Below, one piece after another: positions 25,729-35,758 of a stretch of DNA of 64,000 nt. How positions within the stretch are numbered: the stretch's first letter is position 1; every line of letters begins with the position of its first letter. The notes beneath the pieces are model-generated. The model was not told the origin of the DNA, did not search any database, and was given only the letters and a program-made list of their open reading frames with translations. Made by a program: the position numbers and the translations under genes. Source of the stretch: Pseudolysinimonas_A sp041984585 (GTDB taxonomy: Bacteria > Actinomycetota > Actinomycetes > Actinomycetales > Microbacteriaceae); NCBI GenBank assembly GCA_041984585.1, contig JBHIXX010000011.1, positions 3,378 to 67,377 on the forward strand, written 5' to 3'.

Positions 25729-26450
25729 GTGACACCACCAACACGGCGGCGGAGACGCCGGCCGAGAAGCCCGCCACGACGACCGAAGATGTCGTCGTCG
25801 ACGAGGGCCGCGTCGTCGAGACCGCGGCCGGCACCGCGCCGGCGACCGACGGCCGTGAGGGCCGTCGCGGCGGACGCGACCGCGGCCAGCGCAACGACCG
25901 CGGATCGCGCGACCGGGGCGACAGCCAGTTCCTCGAGCGCGTGGTGACCATCAACCGCGTCTCCAAGGTCGTCAAGGGCGGTCGGCGCTTCAGCTTCACG
26001 GCGCTCGTCGTCGTGGGCGACGGCAACGGCACGGTCGGCGTCGGCTACGGCAAGGCCCGCGAGGTCCCGCTCGCGATCTCGAAGGGCGTCGAGGAGGCGA
26101 AGAAGAACTTCTTCCGCGTCCCGCGCGCCGCTCAGACGATCCCGCACCCGGTGCAGGGCGAGGCCGCGGCCGGTGTCGTGCTGCTGCGTCCGGCCGCCGC
26201 CGGTACCGGCGTCATCGCCGGTGGCCCGGTGCGCGCCGTGCTCGAGTGCGCCGGAATCCACGACGTGCTGAGCAAGTCGCTCGGCTCGTCGAACACCCTC
26301 AACATCGTGCACGCGACGGTGGAGGCGCTCAAGCAGCTCGAGGAGCCGCGGGCGGTCGCCGCCCGTCGCGGCCTCGAGTTCGAGGACGTCGCCCCCGAGC
26401 GCCTGGTCCGCGCCGAGCGCGAGGCCGCGACCGCGAAGGCGGGTGCGTGA
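25725..26450 (+). CDS. rpsE: 30S ribosomal protein S5 with Arg/Gly-rich N-terminal extension
   Basis: 241 residues from GTG 25725, about 70 more than the typical S5. The core begins near residue 68 with FLERVVTINRVSKVVKGGRR. The extension starts acidic and then becomes an RGG-like run (GRRGGRDRGQRNDRGSRDRG). The spectinomycin loop VVKGGRRFSF is normal. ATGA overlap with rpmD. Confidence 0.98.
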   Translation: MSDTTNTAAETPAEKPATTTEDVVVDEGRVVETAAGTAPATDGREGRRGGRDRGQRNDRGSRDRGDSQFLERVVTINRVSKVVKGGRRFSFTALVVVGDGNGTVGVGYGKAREVPLAISKGVEEAKKNFFRVPRAAQTIPHPVQGEAAAGVVLLRPAAAGTGVIAGGPVRAVLECAGIHDVLSKSLGSSNTLNIVHATVEALKQLEEPRAVAARRGLEFEDVAPERLVRAEREAATAKAGA

Positions 26451-26635
26451 TGGCCGCGCGTCTGAAGGTGACCCAGATCAAGTCCGTCATCAGCGAGAAG
26501 CAGAACCAGCGCGACACCCTGCGCAGCCTGGGTCTGAAGCGGATCGGCGACGTCGTCGTCCGCGAGGACACCCCGGCGAACCGCGGCTACGTCAACACGG
26601 TTCAGCACCTCGTGACCGTCGAGGAGATTGACTAA
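26450..26635 (+). CDS. rpmD: 50S ribosomal protein L30
   Basis: 61 residues: RLKVTQIKSVISEKQNQRDTL, GLKRIGDVVVREDTP. ATG 26450 overlaps the rpsE stop (ATGA) and the stop overlaps rplO (TAATG). A longer reading upstream in the same frame is a shadow of rpsE. Confidence 0.98.
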   Translation: MAARLKVTQIKSVISEKQNQRDTLRSLGLKRIGDVVVREDTPANRGYVNTVQHLVTVEEID

Positions 26636-27360
26636 TGGCTGAAGAGGCTGAGAAGTCCGCCGCGAAGCCGGCGGCGAAGAAGGAGACGGCGGCCAAGCCC
26701 GCCGCGAAGTCGAGCACGTCGAAGAGCACGGCGTCGACGTCGGGCGCCGCCGCGAAGTCGACGGCCGCGAAGTCGACCACCGCCAAGTCGGGCACGGCGT
26801 CGAAGTCGGCGTCGGCCTCGAAGAGCACCGCGTCGAAGTCGGGCACGACCGCGTCGAAGGCCGCGGCCTCGAAGTCGGAGACCGAGAAGCCGGCCGCGAA
26901 GAAGGCGGATGTCGCCTCGCGCCCGAGCGTGCTCAAGGCGCACCACCTGCGTCCGGCCGCGGGGGCCAAGAAGGCCCGCACCCGCGTCGGCCGCGGTGAG
27001 GGCTCGAAGGGCAAGACCGCGGGTCGCGGAACCAAGGGGACGAAGGCGCGCTACCAGGTGCGCGTCGGCCTCGAGGGCGGCAACCTGAACTCGGTCATGC
27101 GCGCGCCGAAGCTGCGCGGGTTCAAGAACCCGTTCCGCACCGAGTACCAGGTGGTCAACCTCGACCGTCTGCAGGAGCTCTACCCGAAGGGCGGCGAGGT
27201 CACCATCGCCGACCTCGTGGCCAAGGGCGCGGTGCGCAAGAACGAGAAGGTCAAGGTGCTCGGCAACGGCGAGCTCTCGGTCAAGCTCGACGTCGCGGTC
27301 GACAAGGTCTCGAGCTCCGCGGAGCAGAAGATCGTCGCCGCGGGCGGCTCGATCAAGTGA
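26635..27360 (+). CDS. rplO: 50S ribosomal protein L15 with H1-like N-terminal extension
   Basis: 241 residues. The L15 core (LKAHHLRPAAGAKKARTRVG, then GEGSKGKTAGRGTKGTKAR) starts near residue 99 and runs to the normal end. The first 96 residues are low-complexity Lys/Ser/Thr/Ala repeats (KSTAAKSTTAKSGTASK). ATG 26635 overlaps the rpmD stop, and there is no internal ATG or GTG with a ribosome-binding site before the core. Last gene of the spc block, followed by a terminator. Confidence 0.97.
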   Translation: MAEEAEKSAAKPAAKKETAAKPAAKSSTSKSTASTSGAAAKSTAAKSTTAKSGTASKSASASKSTASKSGTTASKAAASKSETEKPAAKKADVASRPSVLKAHHLRPAAGAKKARTRVGRGEGSKGKTAGRGTKGTKARYQVRVGLEGGNLNSVMRAPKLRGFKNPFRTEYQVVNLDRLQELYPKGGEVTIADLVAKGAVRKNEKVKVLGNGELSVKLDVAVDKVSSSAEQKIVAAGGSIK

Positions 27361-27367
27361 CCTCGTC

Positions 27368-27397
27368 GGACGGCGGCCCCCACGGGGGCCGCCGTCC
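27368..27397 (+). terminator. Terminator between rplO and secY
   Basis: Perfect 13-bp stem (GGACGGCGGCCCC / GGGGCCGCCGTCC) with loop CACG, 8 bases after the rplO stop. It separates r-protein from secY-adk transcription. Confidence 0.75.
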
Positions 27398-27422
27398 CGG
27401 CATTCCCCCCTCGGCGACCAGG

Positions 27423-27428
27423 TAGGGT
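27423..27428 (+). promoter_or_regulatory. Putative secY -10 box
   Basis: TAGGGT, followed by CATAGT at 27431-27436. It gives a leader of about 25 bases with a GGGAGG site before GTG 27457. The -35 is not clear. Confidence 0.5.
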
Positions 27429-27456
27429 CGCATAGTCAGTCCACCCGGGAGGCCTC

Positions 27457-28778
<1,322 letters not shown>

Positions 28779-28782
<4 letters not shown>

Positions 28783-29369
28783 CCCGTCTCCTCATCGTCG
28801 GCCCGCCGGGGGCCGGCAAGGGCACGCAGGCCGCACGCATCTCCGAGCGGTTCGGCATCCCGACCATCTCCACGGGCGACATCTTCCGCTCGAACATCGC
28901 GAACGGCACCGACCTGGGCAAGCAGGTCAAGGCGATCGTCGACTCCGGCGACTACGTGCCCGACTCGCTCACCAACGCGCTGGTCACCGACCGGCTGAGC
29001 GAGGCGGATGCCGCGGGCGGCTTCCTGCTCGACGGCTACCCGCGCACGACCGACCAGGTGCGTTACCTGGACGAGCTGCTCGCCTCGCACGGCCACTCGC
29101 TCGACGCCGTCATCCGCCTGGTCGCGGACCAGGACGAGATCGTGCGCCGACTGCGTCAGCGCGCGGTCGAGCAGGGTCGCGTCGACGACTCGGAGGAGGC
29201 GATCCGCCACCGCCAGGACGTCTACGCGCGCGAGACGGCGCCGCTGCTCGACATGTTCGCCGAGCAGGGGCTTCTGCTCGAGGTCGACGGCCTGGGCGCG
29301 GTCGACGAGGTGACCGAGCGCGTCTTCGCGGCGCTCTCCGCCCGCGGCCTCGAGGCCACCGCGGCCTAG
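28779..29369 (+). CDS. adk: Adenylate kinase, short-LID form
   Basis: Interconverts AMP + ATP and 2 ADP. 196 residues from GTG 28779. Walker A GPPGAGKGTQA, NMP-binding STGDIFR, GFLLDGYPRT, and DDSEEAIRHRQDVYARET. The LID is the short form without a zinc site. The expected next gene in many actinobacteria, map, is absent; the following gene is convergent. Confidence 0.98.
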
Positions 29370-29396
29370 CTCGCCGCCTCGCGACCCCGCGCTCGA

Positions 29397-31277
29397 CTAG
29401 TCGTCGAGCACGTGGGTGAGCTCGTCGACGAACGACGCGTAGTCGCGCGCGTCGCGCACGAGCCGCTGCACGGCGGCCCGGTCGGAGAACACGCCCACCA
29501 GCTGCTCGAACACCGTCTGGAAGGCCGACCGGCCCGACTCGCTGAACGCGGTGAAGGCGACGACGCTGACGTCTCCGTCGCCCCAGCGGATGGGCTCACT
29601 GAACAGGGCCACGGCGATCACGGTGCGCCGCGCCGTCATCGCGAGCGCGTGCGGCACCGCCACGGCGTCGGCGAACCGGGTGGACGAGATGCGCTCCCGT
29701 TCGAGCGCGGCGTTGACGTAGCCCTCGTCGACGATGCCGGCTGAGATCATCGCGTCGCCGAGCGCCCGGATCGCCGACTCGGGGTCGCGCGCGTCGAGGT
29801 CGACGAAGAACAGGTCGGGGTCAAGGTAGCGGCGCAGGCCCTGGCCGATGGCCGCTCGGCGTCGCTGCCGCCGCACGCGGCCGAGCGCGGCGCGCACGGC
29901 GTCGATGTCGTCGTCGGTCGGGATGGGCTGCACCAGCACGGCGTTGCCCGGCAGGACCGGACGGGGGAGCGTGGTGACCACGAGCCCGGGGAACTCCGCG
30001 GGATCGGCGTCGGTGCGGGTGACGACCCGCTCGATCCGCACCTCCGAGCCCAGGGCGGTCAGGATGCGGTTCTCGAGCAGGCCGGCCAGATCGTGATACG
30101 TCGGGCTGACCAGCGTGACCCCGACGCGCTCGGCCGGCTCGGCCCGACCCTCGAGCAGGGCGCCGATGTGCAGCGCCACGTAGGCGATCTCGTCGTCGTC
30201 GATCGGGATGTCGAACTCCCGGGCGACCTCGCTGGCCACGAACACGGCGAGCTCGTAGGTGAGCGGATACCCGCTCTTGATGGAGCGGGTGAGCGGGTTG
30301 TCGTTGCGCACGCCGGACCGCGCGCGGGTGACGAGGTTGCCCACGTGCGACGCGAGGCGGTGTAGGAACGCCTCGTCGTCGAGGTCGATCAGGTACTCCT
30401 CGCTCGCCCGCTGCACGATGCGGCGCACCAGTTCGAGCTCCTCGGCCGGGGCGTCGCCGGGTCCGACGGCGCGGGTGCCGACTCGGGTGGTGAGCTGCAC
30501 CGCGAGGGCGCGCAGCTCGCCGGCCGGCAGGCGCGCGTCGAAGTGCTCGGCGACGAGCCCGGCGAGGCCCGCCCGCAGGTCGTCGGGAGCCTCCTCCGAC
30601 TCGTCGACGGGGTGGTCGCGTGAGCGCTCCACCGCGATCGCGGTGTGCACCAGCACCCGGTCGAGACCGAACTCGTTGACGGCGTAGCCGGAGCGCTCCA
30701 GCAACGCCATGACATCCGTCTTGAACGCGGCCAGTCCGGCGATGCCGAAGGCCTGCTGCACCTCGCCGAGGTCGAGCACCCCGCCGGCGTGCTCGTCGTG
30801 GAACATGCGGCTGATCAGCCTGCGGTGGGCGGGCTCGGGCCCGCTGAGCGCGACGAGGGCGCCGTCGCGGTCGAGGGTGAGCCCCGCATCCGTCGCCAGG
30901 CCGCGCACCCGGCGCAGGTCCTGTTCGAGGGTCGAGTCGCTGACGAAGAGCGCGGACGCGAGCTCGTGCACGTCGAGGCCGGCCTCGGCGGCGGTGAGGC
31001 GGCTGATCAGGTAGGTGAGCCGCTCCCGCGGGCCCGCCGGGGTGCCCGACGCCGACTCCGGGCTCCGGGCGTACGCCGCCCAGGCGTCGCGGTCGAGCCG
31101 GTAGCCGCCCGGCGACGAGGCCACCACCTCGAGCGGGTGGGCTGCGGCCTTGAGGGCCGTGACGTAGCTGCGCACGCTCCGGGTGGACACGCCGAGGTGA
31201 TCCGCGAGTTCGAGTGCCGGGACCCAGCCCTCGGTGCGTGCGAGGTAGGCCACCAACTGCGGCGTCCGGTCGACCAT
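29397..31277 (-). CDS. BglG/MtlR-family PRD transcriptional regulator with PTS domains
   Basis: 626 residues. Domains in order: N-terminal HTH (LELADHLGVSTRSVRSYV), second HTH (VHELASALFVSDSTLEQDLR), two PRDs, an EIIB-like domain starting RVGVTLVSPTYHD where the usual Cys is absent, and a C-terminal EIIA-like domain with VAVPHA. This is the MtlR-type architecture of DNA-binding activators controlled by PTS phosphorylation; the neighbouring mtl genes fit. I chose ATG 31277 because it directly precedes the HTH; the frame is open up to 31574, but that part is Arg-rich and looks non-coding. Convergent with adk and divergent from the pts operon. Confidence 0.9.
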   Translation of the reverse strand: MVDRTPQLVAYLARTEGWVPALELADHLGVSTRSVRSYVTALKAAAHPLEVVASSPGGYRLDRDAWAAYARSPESASGTPAGPRERLTYLISRLTAAEAGLDVHELASALFVSDSTLEQDLRRVRGLATDAGLTLDRDGALVALSGPEPAHRRLISRMFHDEHAGGVLDLGEVQQAFGIAGLAAFKTDVMALLERSGYAVNEFGLDRVLVHTAIAVERSRDHPVDESEEAPDDLRAGLAGLVAEHFDARLPAGELRALAVQLTTRVGTRAVGPGDAPAEELELVRRIVQRASEEYLIDLDDEAFLHRLASHVGNLVTRARSGVRNDNPLTRSIKSGYPLTYELAVFVASEVAREFDIPIDDDEIAYVALHIGALLEGRAEPAERVGVTLVSPTYHDLAGLLENRILTALGSEVRIERVVTRTDADPAEFPGLVVTTLPRPVLPGNAVLVQPIPTDDDIDAVRAALGRVRRQRRRAAIGQGLRRYLDPDLFFVDLDARDPESAIRALGDAMISAGIVDEGYVNAALERERISSTRFADAVAVPHALAMTARRTVIAVALFSEPIRWGDGDVSVVAFTAFSESGRSAFQTVFEQLVGVFSDRAAVQRLVRDARDYASFVDELTHVLDD

Positions 31278-31470
31278 GTCCCGAACATGCAACCACGAAC
31301 CGGTCGCCGCCGCACCGGCCCGTGCCCGAGCGCCCGCGTGGGCGCGGCCACGGACCGGATGGCCGCAGATCCGCTTCCGCCTGCGCGGAAGACCGCGTAC
31401 TGGCCGCGGGTCGAGGCCGGGCGACAGGATGGGCGCTGAAGGACCGGCCACGACGCAAGGAGGCGTTCGA

Positions 31471-31788
31471 GTGACGAACATCGTCCTGGTGTGTGTGGCC
31501 GCCGTCTCGGGCACATTCCTCGCGCGACGCCTGCGCGACGCGATGCCCGAGGCGGACATCCGCGTCAGCACCATCGGGGCGATCGCCCAGACGGTGCCCG
31601 GCGCGGACGTGGTCCTGGCCGCCCCGCAGGTGGCCGACCGGGCCGCGGAGATCCGCGAGCTCGCCGGGGGCCGTCCGGTCCTCGAGATGGATGCCGACGA
31701 CTACGCGCCCGAGGGGGCGGCCCGGGTCGTCGCGAGCGTCGCCGCCATCCTCGGCGGCGCCGCGCCCACCGACCGAGTCGAGGAGTAG
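31471..31788 (+). CDS. Orphan PTS EIIB-like small protein
   Basis: 105 residues from GTG 31471 with an AAGGAGG site. It starts with a beta strand and a Cys (IVLVC, Cys8), as in lactose/cellobiose-type EIIB, followed by VAAVSGTFLARRL in place of the usual AAGMSTSLLV. The rest fits a small Rossmann-like fold, ending in an acidic tail. No EIIC partner of that type lies nearby, and MtlA has its own EIIB. Its place as first gene before HPr and EI suggests a phosphorelay or sensor role, but that is inference. Confidence 0.6.
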   Translation: MTNIVLVCVAAVSGTFLARRLRDAMPEADIRVSTIGAIAQTVPGADVVLAAPQVADRAAEIRELAGGRPVLEMDADDYAPEGAARVVASVAAILGGAAPTDRVEE

Positions 31789-31790
31789 AG

Positions 31791-32054
31791 ATGTCCGAGC
31801 GCACCGTCGTCGTCGCGTCGTCCCACGGGCTGCACGCCCGTCCCGCCGCGCTGTTCACCCAGACCGCCGCGAAGGCCGGCGTGCCGGTGAAGATCGCCAA
31901 GGGCGGTCGCACCGTCGACGCCTCCAGCATCCTCGGCGTCATCTCGCTCGGCATCGACCACGGCGACGAGGTCGTGCTCTCGGCCGAGGGGGAGGGCAGC
32001 GACGAGGTGCTCGACCAACTGGTCGAGCTGCTCTCGGAGGACCACGACGCGTGA
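31791..32054 (+). CDS. ptsH: Phosphocarrier protein HPr
   Basis: 87 residues. Active His15 in SHGLHARPA accepts phosphate from EI. Ser46 in ASSILGVISL is the position phosphorylated by HPr kinase in Firmicutes; whether such a kinase exists here cannot be seen. ATG 31791 is 2 bases after the EIIB-like stop, and the stop overlaps ptsI. Confidence 0.97.
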   Translation: MSERTVVVASSHGLHARPAALFTQTAAKAGVPVKIAKGGRTVDASSILGVISLGIDHGDEVVLSAEGEGSDEVLDQLVELLSEDHDA

Positions 32055-33703
32055 CCACCCTCACCGGCGTCGGGATCGGCCGCGGCATCGCCGTCGGGCC
32101 GGTCCTGCGCATGCCCGATCCGCTCCCCGAGCCGGCCACCACCCCGAGCACGCTCGGTCCGGACTCGGAGAAGGAGCGCGTGACCCACGCGATCGCCGCG
32201 ACGGCGGAGGACATCCGCTCGCGCGCCGAGCGTGTGGAGGGCACAGCGCGCGAGGTGCTCGAGGCGCAGGCGCTGATGGTCGACGACCCGGCGCTGCGCA
32301 CCGACGTGGACGGACGCATCGACAACGGCGCGACCGCTGAGCGGGCGGTACACGAGGCGATGGCGGTGTTCCGCGACACCCTCGCCGCCGTCGGCGGGTA
32401 CCTGGGTGAGCGCGCCGCCGACCTCGACGACGTCTCGCAGCGGATCGTGGCGCGACTCGCGGGCGTGCCCGCGCCGGGAATCCCCGAGAGCGAGGAGCCG
32501 TTCGTGCTCGTCGCCCGTGATCTCGCGCCCGCCGACACGGCACTGCTCGACCCGCAGGCCGTGCTCGCCATCGTCACCAGCGAGGGTGGGCGCACCTCGC
32601 ACACCGCGATCCTGGCCCGGGAGAAGGGCTTCGTCGCGATCGTCGGATGCGACGGCGCGCGCGAGGTGGCCGAAGGCACGCGCGTGATCGTCGACGCCGC
32701 GACCGGCACGGTGACGGTCGACCCGACCGACGCCGAGGCCGACGACGCCCGCCGCCGGGCCGTGGCCTACGCCAACCGTCCCGTCGCCCCGATCGGCCCG
32801 GGCCGGCTGGCCGACGGCACCGAGGTGCCCCTGCTGGCCAATCTCGGGTCGGCCGACGGCGTCGAGGCGGCGGTGGAGGCCGGCGCCGAGGGCGTGGGCC
32901 TGTTCCGCACCGAGTTCCTCTTCCTCGACGCGGCCGCCGCGCCCAGCGTCGACGCGCAGGCGGAGGCCTACCGGGCGGTGCTCGCGGGCTTCCCCGGCAA
33001 GAAGGTCGTCGTCAGGGCGCTCGATGCGGGCGCCGACAAGCCGCTGTCGTTCCTCACCGACGAGGGCGAGGAGAACCCGGCCCTCGGACGCCGCGGGCTG
33101 CGCGCGCTGCGCGCCCACGAGGAGGTGCTGCGCGGGCAGCTCGAGGCGCTCGCCCGCGCGCAGGCCGACACCGAGGCGGACGTCTGGGTGATGGCCCCGA
33201 TGGTGTCGACCGCCGAGGAGGCGCGCTGGTTCGCGGAACTCGCCCGCGGGCTCGGGCTGAGCACCGCCGGGGTGATGGTCGAGGTGCCGTCCGCGGCGCT
33301 GATCGCCGACCGGATGCTGACCGGCTGCGACTTCGCGAGCATCGGGACCAACGACCTCACCCAGTACACGATGGCCGCCGACCGGCTGCTCGACACGGTG
33401 TCGGAGCTGCAGGACCCGTGGCATCCGGCGGTGCTCAAGCTGGTCGGCGAGGTCGGCGCCGCGGGTGCCGCGCTGGGCAAGCCGGTGGGCGTCTGCGGCG
33501 AGGCCGCGGCCGACCCGCTGCTCGCCGCAGTGCTCGTCGGGCTGGGCGTCTCCAGCCTGTCGATGTCGGCGCCGGCCATCGCCGACGTCCGCACCGAACT
33601 CGCGGCCTGGACGCTGGAGAGCGCCCGCAAGGCCGCACGCGCCGCACTCGTCGCCGACGACGCGGCCGACGCGCTCGCCGCCGCGCGGGCGCACGCCCCC
33701 TGA
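32051..33703 (+). CDS. ptsI: PEP-protein phosphotransferase, enzyme I
   Basis: 550 residues from GTG 32051. Phosphohistidine His184 in GGRTSHTAILARE, the PEP-binding barrel with GLFRTEFLFL, and the dimer/active-site segments SIGTNDLTQYTMAADR and VCGEAAADP with catalytic Cys. General PTS component encoded together with HPr in front of mtlA. Confidence 0.97.
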   Translation: MTTLTGVGIGRGIAVGPVLRMPDPLPEPATTPSTLGPDSEKERVTHAIAATAEDIRSRAERVEGTAREVLEAQALMVDDPALRTDVDGRIDNGATAERAVHEAMAVFRDTLAAVGGYLGERAADLDDVSQRIVARLAGVPAPGIPESEEPFVLVARDLAPADTALLDPQAVLAIVTSEGGRTSHTAILAREKGFVAIVGCDGAREVAEGTRVIVDAATGTVTVDPTDAEADDARRRAVAYANRPVAPIGPGRLADGTEVPLLANLGSADGVEAAVEAGAEGVGLFRTEFLFLDAAAAPSVDAQAEAYRAVLAGFPGKKVVVRALDAGADKPLSFLTDEGEENPALGRRGLRALRAHEEVLRGQLEALARAQADTEADVWVMAPMVSTAEEARWFAELARGLGLSTAGVMVEVPSAALIADRMLTGCDFASIGTNDLTQYTMAADRLLDTVSELQDPWHPAVLKLVGEVGAAGAALGKPVGVCGEAAADPLLAAVLVGLGVSSLSMSAPAIADVRTELAAWTLESARKAARAALVADDAADALAAARAHAP

Positions 33704-33773
33704 CTCGAACCCCCCGAGACCCCCACCCCCGAGGTGGGACCCACGAAACACCAGAGAAATGGAGTACCTCACC

Positions 33774-35237
33774 ATGACGACGACGTCATCCGACGCACGG
33801 GCGAAGGGCGGAGCCCGCGTCGCCGTGCAGCGGTTCGGCGCATTCCTCAGCGGAATGATCATGCCGAACATCGCGGCGTTCATCACCTTCGGCATCTTTG
33901 CTGCCTTCTTCATCCCGACCGGGTGGACCCCGAACGAGACCCTCGGGGCGCTTGTCGGCCCGTTCATCCTGGTCTTGATCCCTCTGCTGGTCGCCTACAC
34001 CGGTGGTCGCATGGTCTACGGCGTCCGCGGCGGTGTCGTCGGCGCGATCGCGACGATGGGCGTGATCTACGCAGAGCCCGACCGGGTGATGATCCTCGGC
34101 GCGATGATCGCCGGCCCGCTCACCGCATGGCTGTTCAAGCAGCTCGAGCGTCTCTGGCAGGGCAAGGTGCGCCACGGCTTCGAGATGCTGGTCGACAACT
34201 TCTCGGCAGGAATCTTCGGCTTCGGCGCGGCCATCGGAGCGTTCTTCGGGCTCAGCTGGCTGGTCACGAAGATCAGCGACCTGTTCGGCGGAGCGGTCGG
34301 CTTCCTCGTCGACGCCGGGCTGCTGCCGCTGGCCAGCATCGTCGTCGAACCCGCGAAGGTGCTGTTCCTCAACAACGCCATCAACCACGGCGTGTTCACG
34401 CCGCTCGGGACCGAGCAGGCAGCCGAGACCGGGAAGAGCATCCTGTTCCTGATCGAGGCCAACCCCGGCCCGGGCGCCGGCCTGCTGCTGGCGATCATGT
34501 TCTTCGGGGTCGGCGCCGCTCGCGCCACCGCCCCGGGGGCGTTCATCATCCAGTTCTTCGGCGGCATCCACGAGCTGTACTTCCCGTACATCCTCGCCAA
34601 GCCGATCCTGATCCTGGCGACGATCGCCGGTGGAGCCACGGGTGTGTTGACCAACGTGATCTTCCAGTCCGGTCTCCGGGCGCCGGCGTCGCCGGGGTCA
34701 ATCCTCGCCGTGCTGTTCCAGACGGCCAGCGACAGCTACGTCGGTGTGGTCCTGTCGGTCATTCTCTCGGCGGCGGTCAGCTTCGTCGTCACGATGCTCA
34801 TCCTGCTCGCGAGTCGCAAGCGCGATCTCGCGGCAGCGGACGCGGAGTTCTCCGACGCCATCGCGCAGACCGAGGCCAACAAGGGCAAGTCGAGCGCCGC
34901 GCTGTCGGGTCTCGCCGCCAGCGTCGCCGGGGGCGGTGCGATCTCGTCGATCGTGTTCGCCTGCGACGCCGGGATGGGCTCGAGCGCCATGGGAGCCAGC
35001 GTGCTCCGCAAGAAGTTGAAGGACGCCGGCGTCACCGGGGTCACGGTCACCAACAAGGCGATCGCGAACCTGGACGGGTCGGAGGATCTCGTGATCACCC
35101 AGAACGAGCTCACTCCGCGCGCCAAGAAGAGCGCTCCGAAGGCCGTGCACGTCTCGGTCGACAACTTCATGAACAGCCCGGCCTACGACGAGGTCGCCAC
35201 GACGGTGGCCGAGTCGCAGAAGGCCGCCAGCAAGTAG
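33774..35237 (+). CDS. mtlA: Mannitol-specific PTS EIICB
   Basis: 487 residues. The EIIC membrane domain starts VQRFGAFLSGMIMPNIAAF; conserved segments include INHGVFTPLG and GGIHELYFPYIL. The C-terminal EIIB has active Cys397 in FACDAGMGSSAMGA. No EIIA domain; mtlF supplies it. ATG 33774 is preceded by GGAG at 9 bases; ATG 33759 is an in-frame alternative without a good ribosome-binding site. The product imports mannitol as mannitol-1-phosphate. Confidence 0.96.
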   Translation: MTTTSSDARAKGGARVAVQRFGAFLSGMIMPNIAAFITFGIFAAFFIPTGWTPNETLGALVGPFILVLIPLLVAYTGGRMVYGVRGGVVGAIATMGVIYAEPDRVMILGAMIAGPLTAWLFKQLERLWQGKVRHGFEMLVDNFSAGIFGFGAAIGAFFGLSWLVTKISDLFGGAVGFLVDAGLLPLASIVVEPAKVLFLNNAINHGVFTPLGTEQAAETGKSILFLIEANPGPGAGLLLAIMFFGVGAARATAPGAFIIQFFGGIHELYFPYILAKPILILATIAGGATGVLTNVIFQSGLRAPASPGSILAVLFQTASDSYVGVVLSVILSAAVSFVVTMLILLASRKRDLAAADAEFSDAIAQTEANKGKSSAALSGLAASVAGGGAISSIVFACDAGMGSSAMGASVLRKKLKDAGVTGVTVTNKAIANLDGSEDLVITQNELTPRAKKSAPKAVHVSVDNFMNSPAYDEVATTVAESQKAASK

Positions 35238-35246
35238 CGGTACCGT

Positions 35247-35272
35247 GCGGGGGCGGCTCCGGCCGCCCCCGC
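35247..35272 (+). terminator. Perfect hairpin between mtlA and mtlF
   Basis: 11-bp stem (GCGGGGGCGGC / GCCGCCCCCGC) with loop TCCG, 9 bases after the mtlA stop. It may lower expression of mtlF and mtlD relative to mtlA or protect the 3' end of a shorter message. Confidence 0.6.
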
Positions 35273-35301
35273 ATCCCGCCCGCATCGACGGAGGAGAATC
35301 C

Positions 35302-35745
35302 ATGAGCGACGACGTCCTCGACGTCTCCCGAATCCGACTCGGGGGCACCGCCCGCGACCGCGACGGCGCCATCGCCGAGGTCGGCGCGATGCTCGTCGAC
35401 GCGGGTGCCGTCACCTCGGCCTACGTCGAGGCGATGAACGCCCGTGAGGCCACGGTGTCCACCTACATGGGCAACCTGCTGGCCATCCCGCACGGCACCA
35501 ACGAGGCGAAGGACGAGATCGTCCGGTCGGCGATCGCGATCGTGCGCTACGACGACCAGCTCGACTGGGGCGGCGAGCCGGTGCGCTTCGTCGTCGGCAT
35601 CGCCGGTCGCGGCGACGAGCACCTCGGCATCCTGTCGGGACTCGCCCTCGTCTTCAGCGACGAGTCGCAGGTCGAGCGGATGCTCGCCGCCGGCTCGCCG
35701 GACGAGATCGCCGACATCCTCGCCGACGTCAACGACGCGGCCTGA
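35302..35745 (+). CDS. mtlF: Mannitol-specific PTS EIIA
   Basis: 147 residues. Active His64 in NLLAIPHGT and the RFVVGIAGRGDEHLGIL segment are typical of fructose/mannitol EIIA. ATG 35302 after GGAGGAG. Passes phosphate from HPr to the EIIB domain of MtlA. Confidence 0.96.
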   Translation: MSDDVLDVSRIRLGGTARDRDGAIAEVGAMLVDAGAVTSAYVEAMNAREATVSTYMGNLLAIPHGTNEAKDEIVRSAIAIVRYDDQLDWGGEPVRFVVGIAGRGDEHLGILSGLALVFSDESQVERMLAAGSPDEIADILADVNDAA

Positions 35746-35758
35746 CCTCCCCATCCCC

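Noticed and set aside
26592..27035. A minus-strand Phe/Asp/Ala-repeat protein opposite the rplO extension
   Set aside because: It is the reverse complement of the Lys/Ser/Ala repeats of L15. The same happens opposite the L22 tail. No ribosome-binding site or homology.
31278..31574. N-terminal extension of the PRD regulator by 99 codons
   Set aside because: The extra residues are Arg-rich, match nothing, and would cover the promoter and first codons of the divergent pts operon. The HTH starts directly after ATG 31277.
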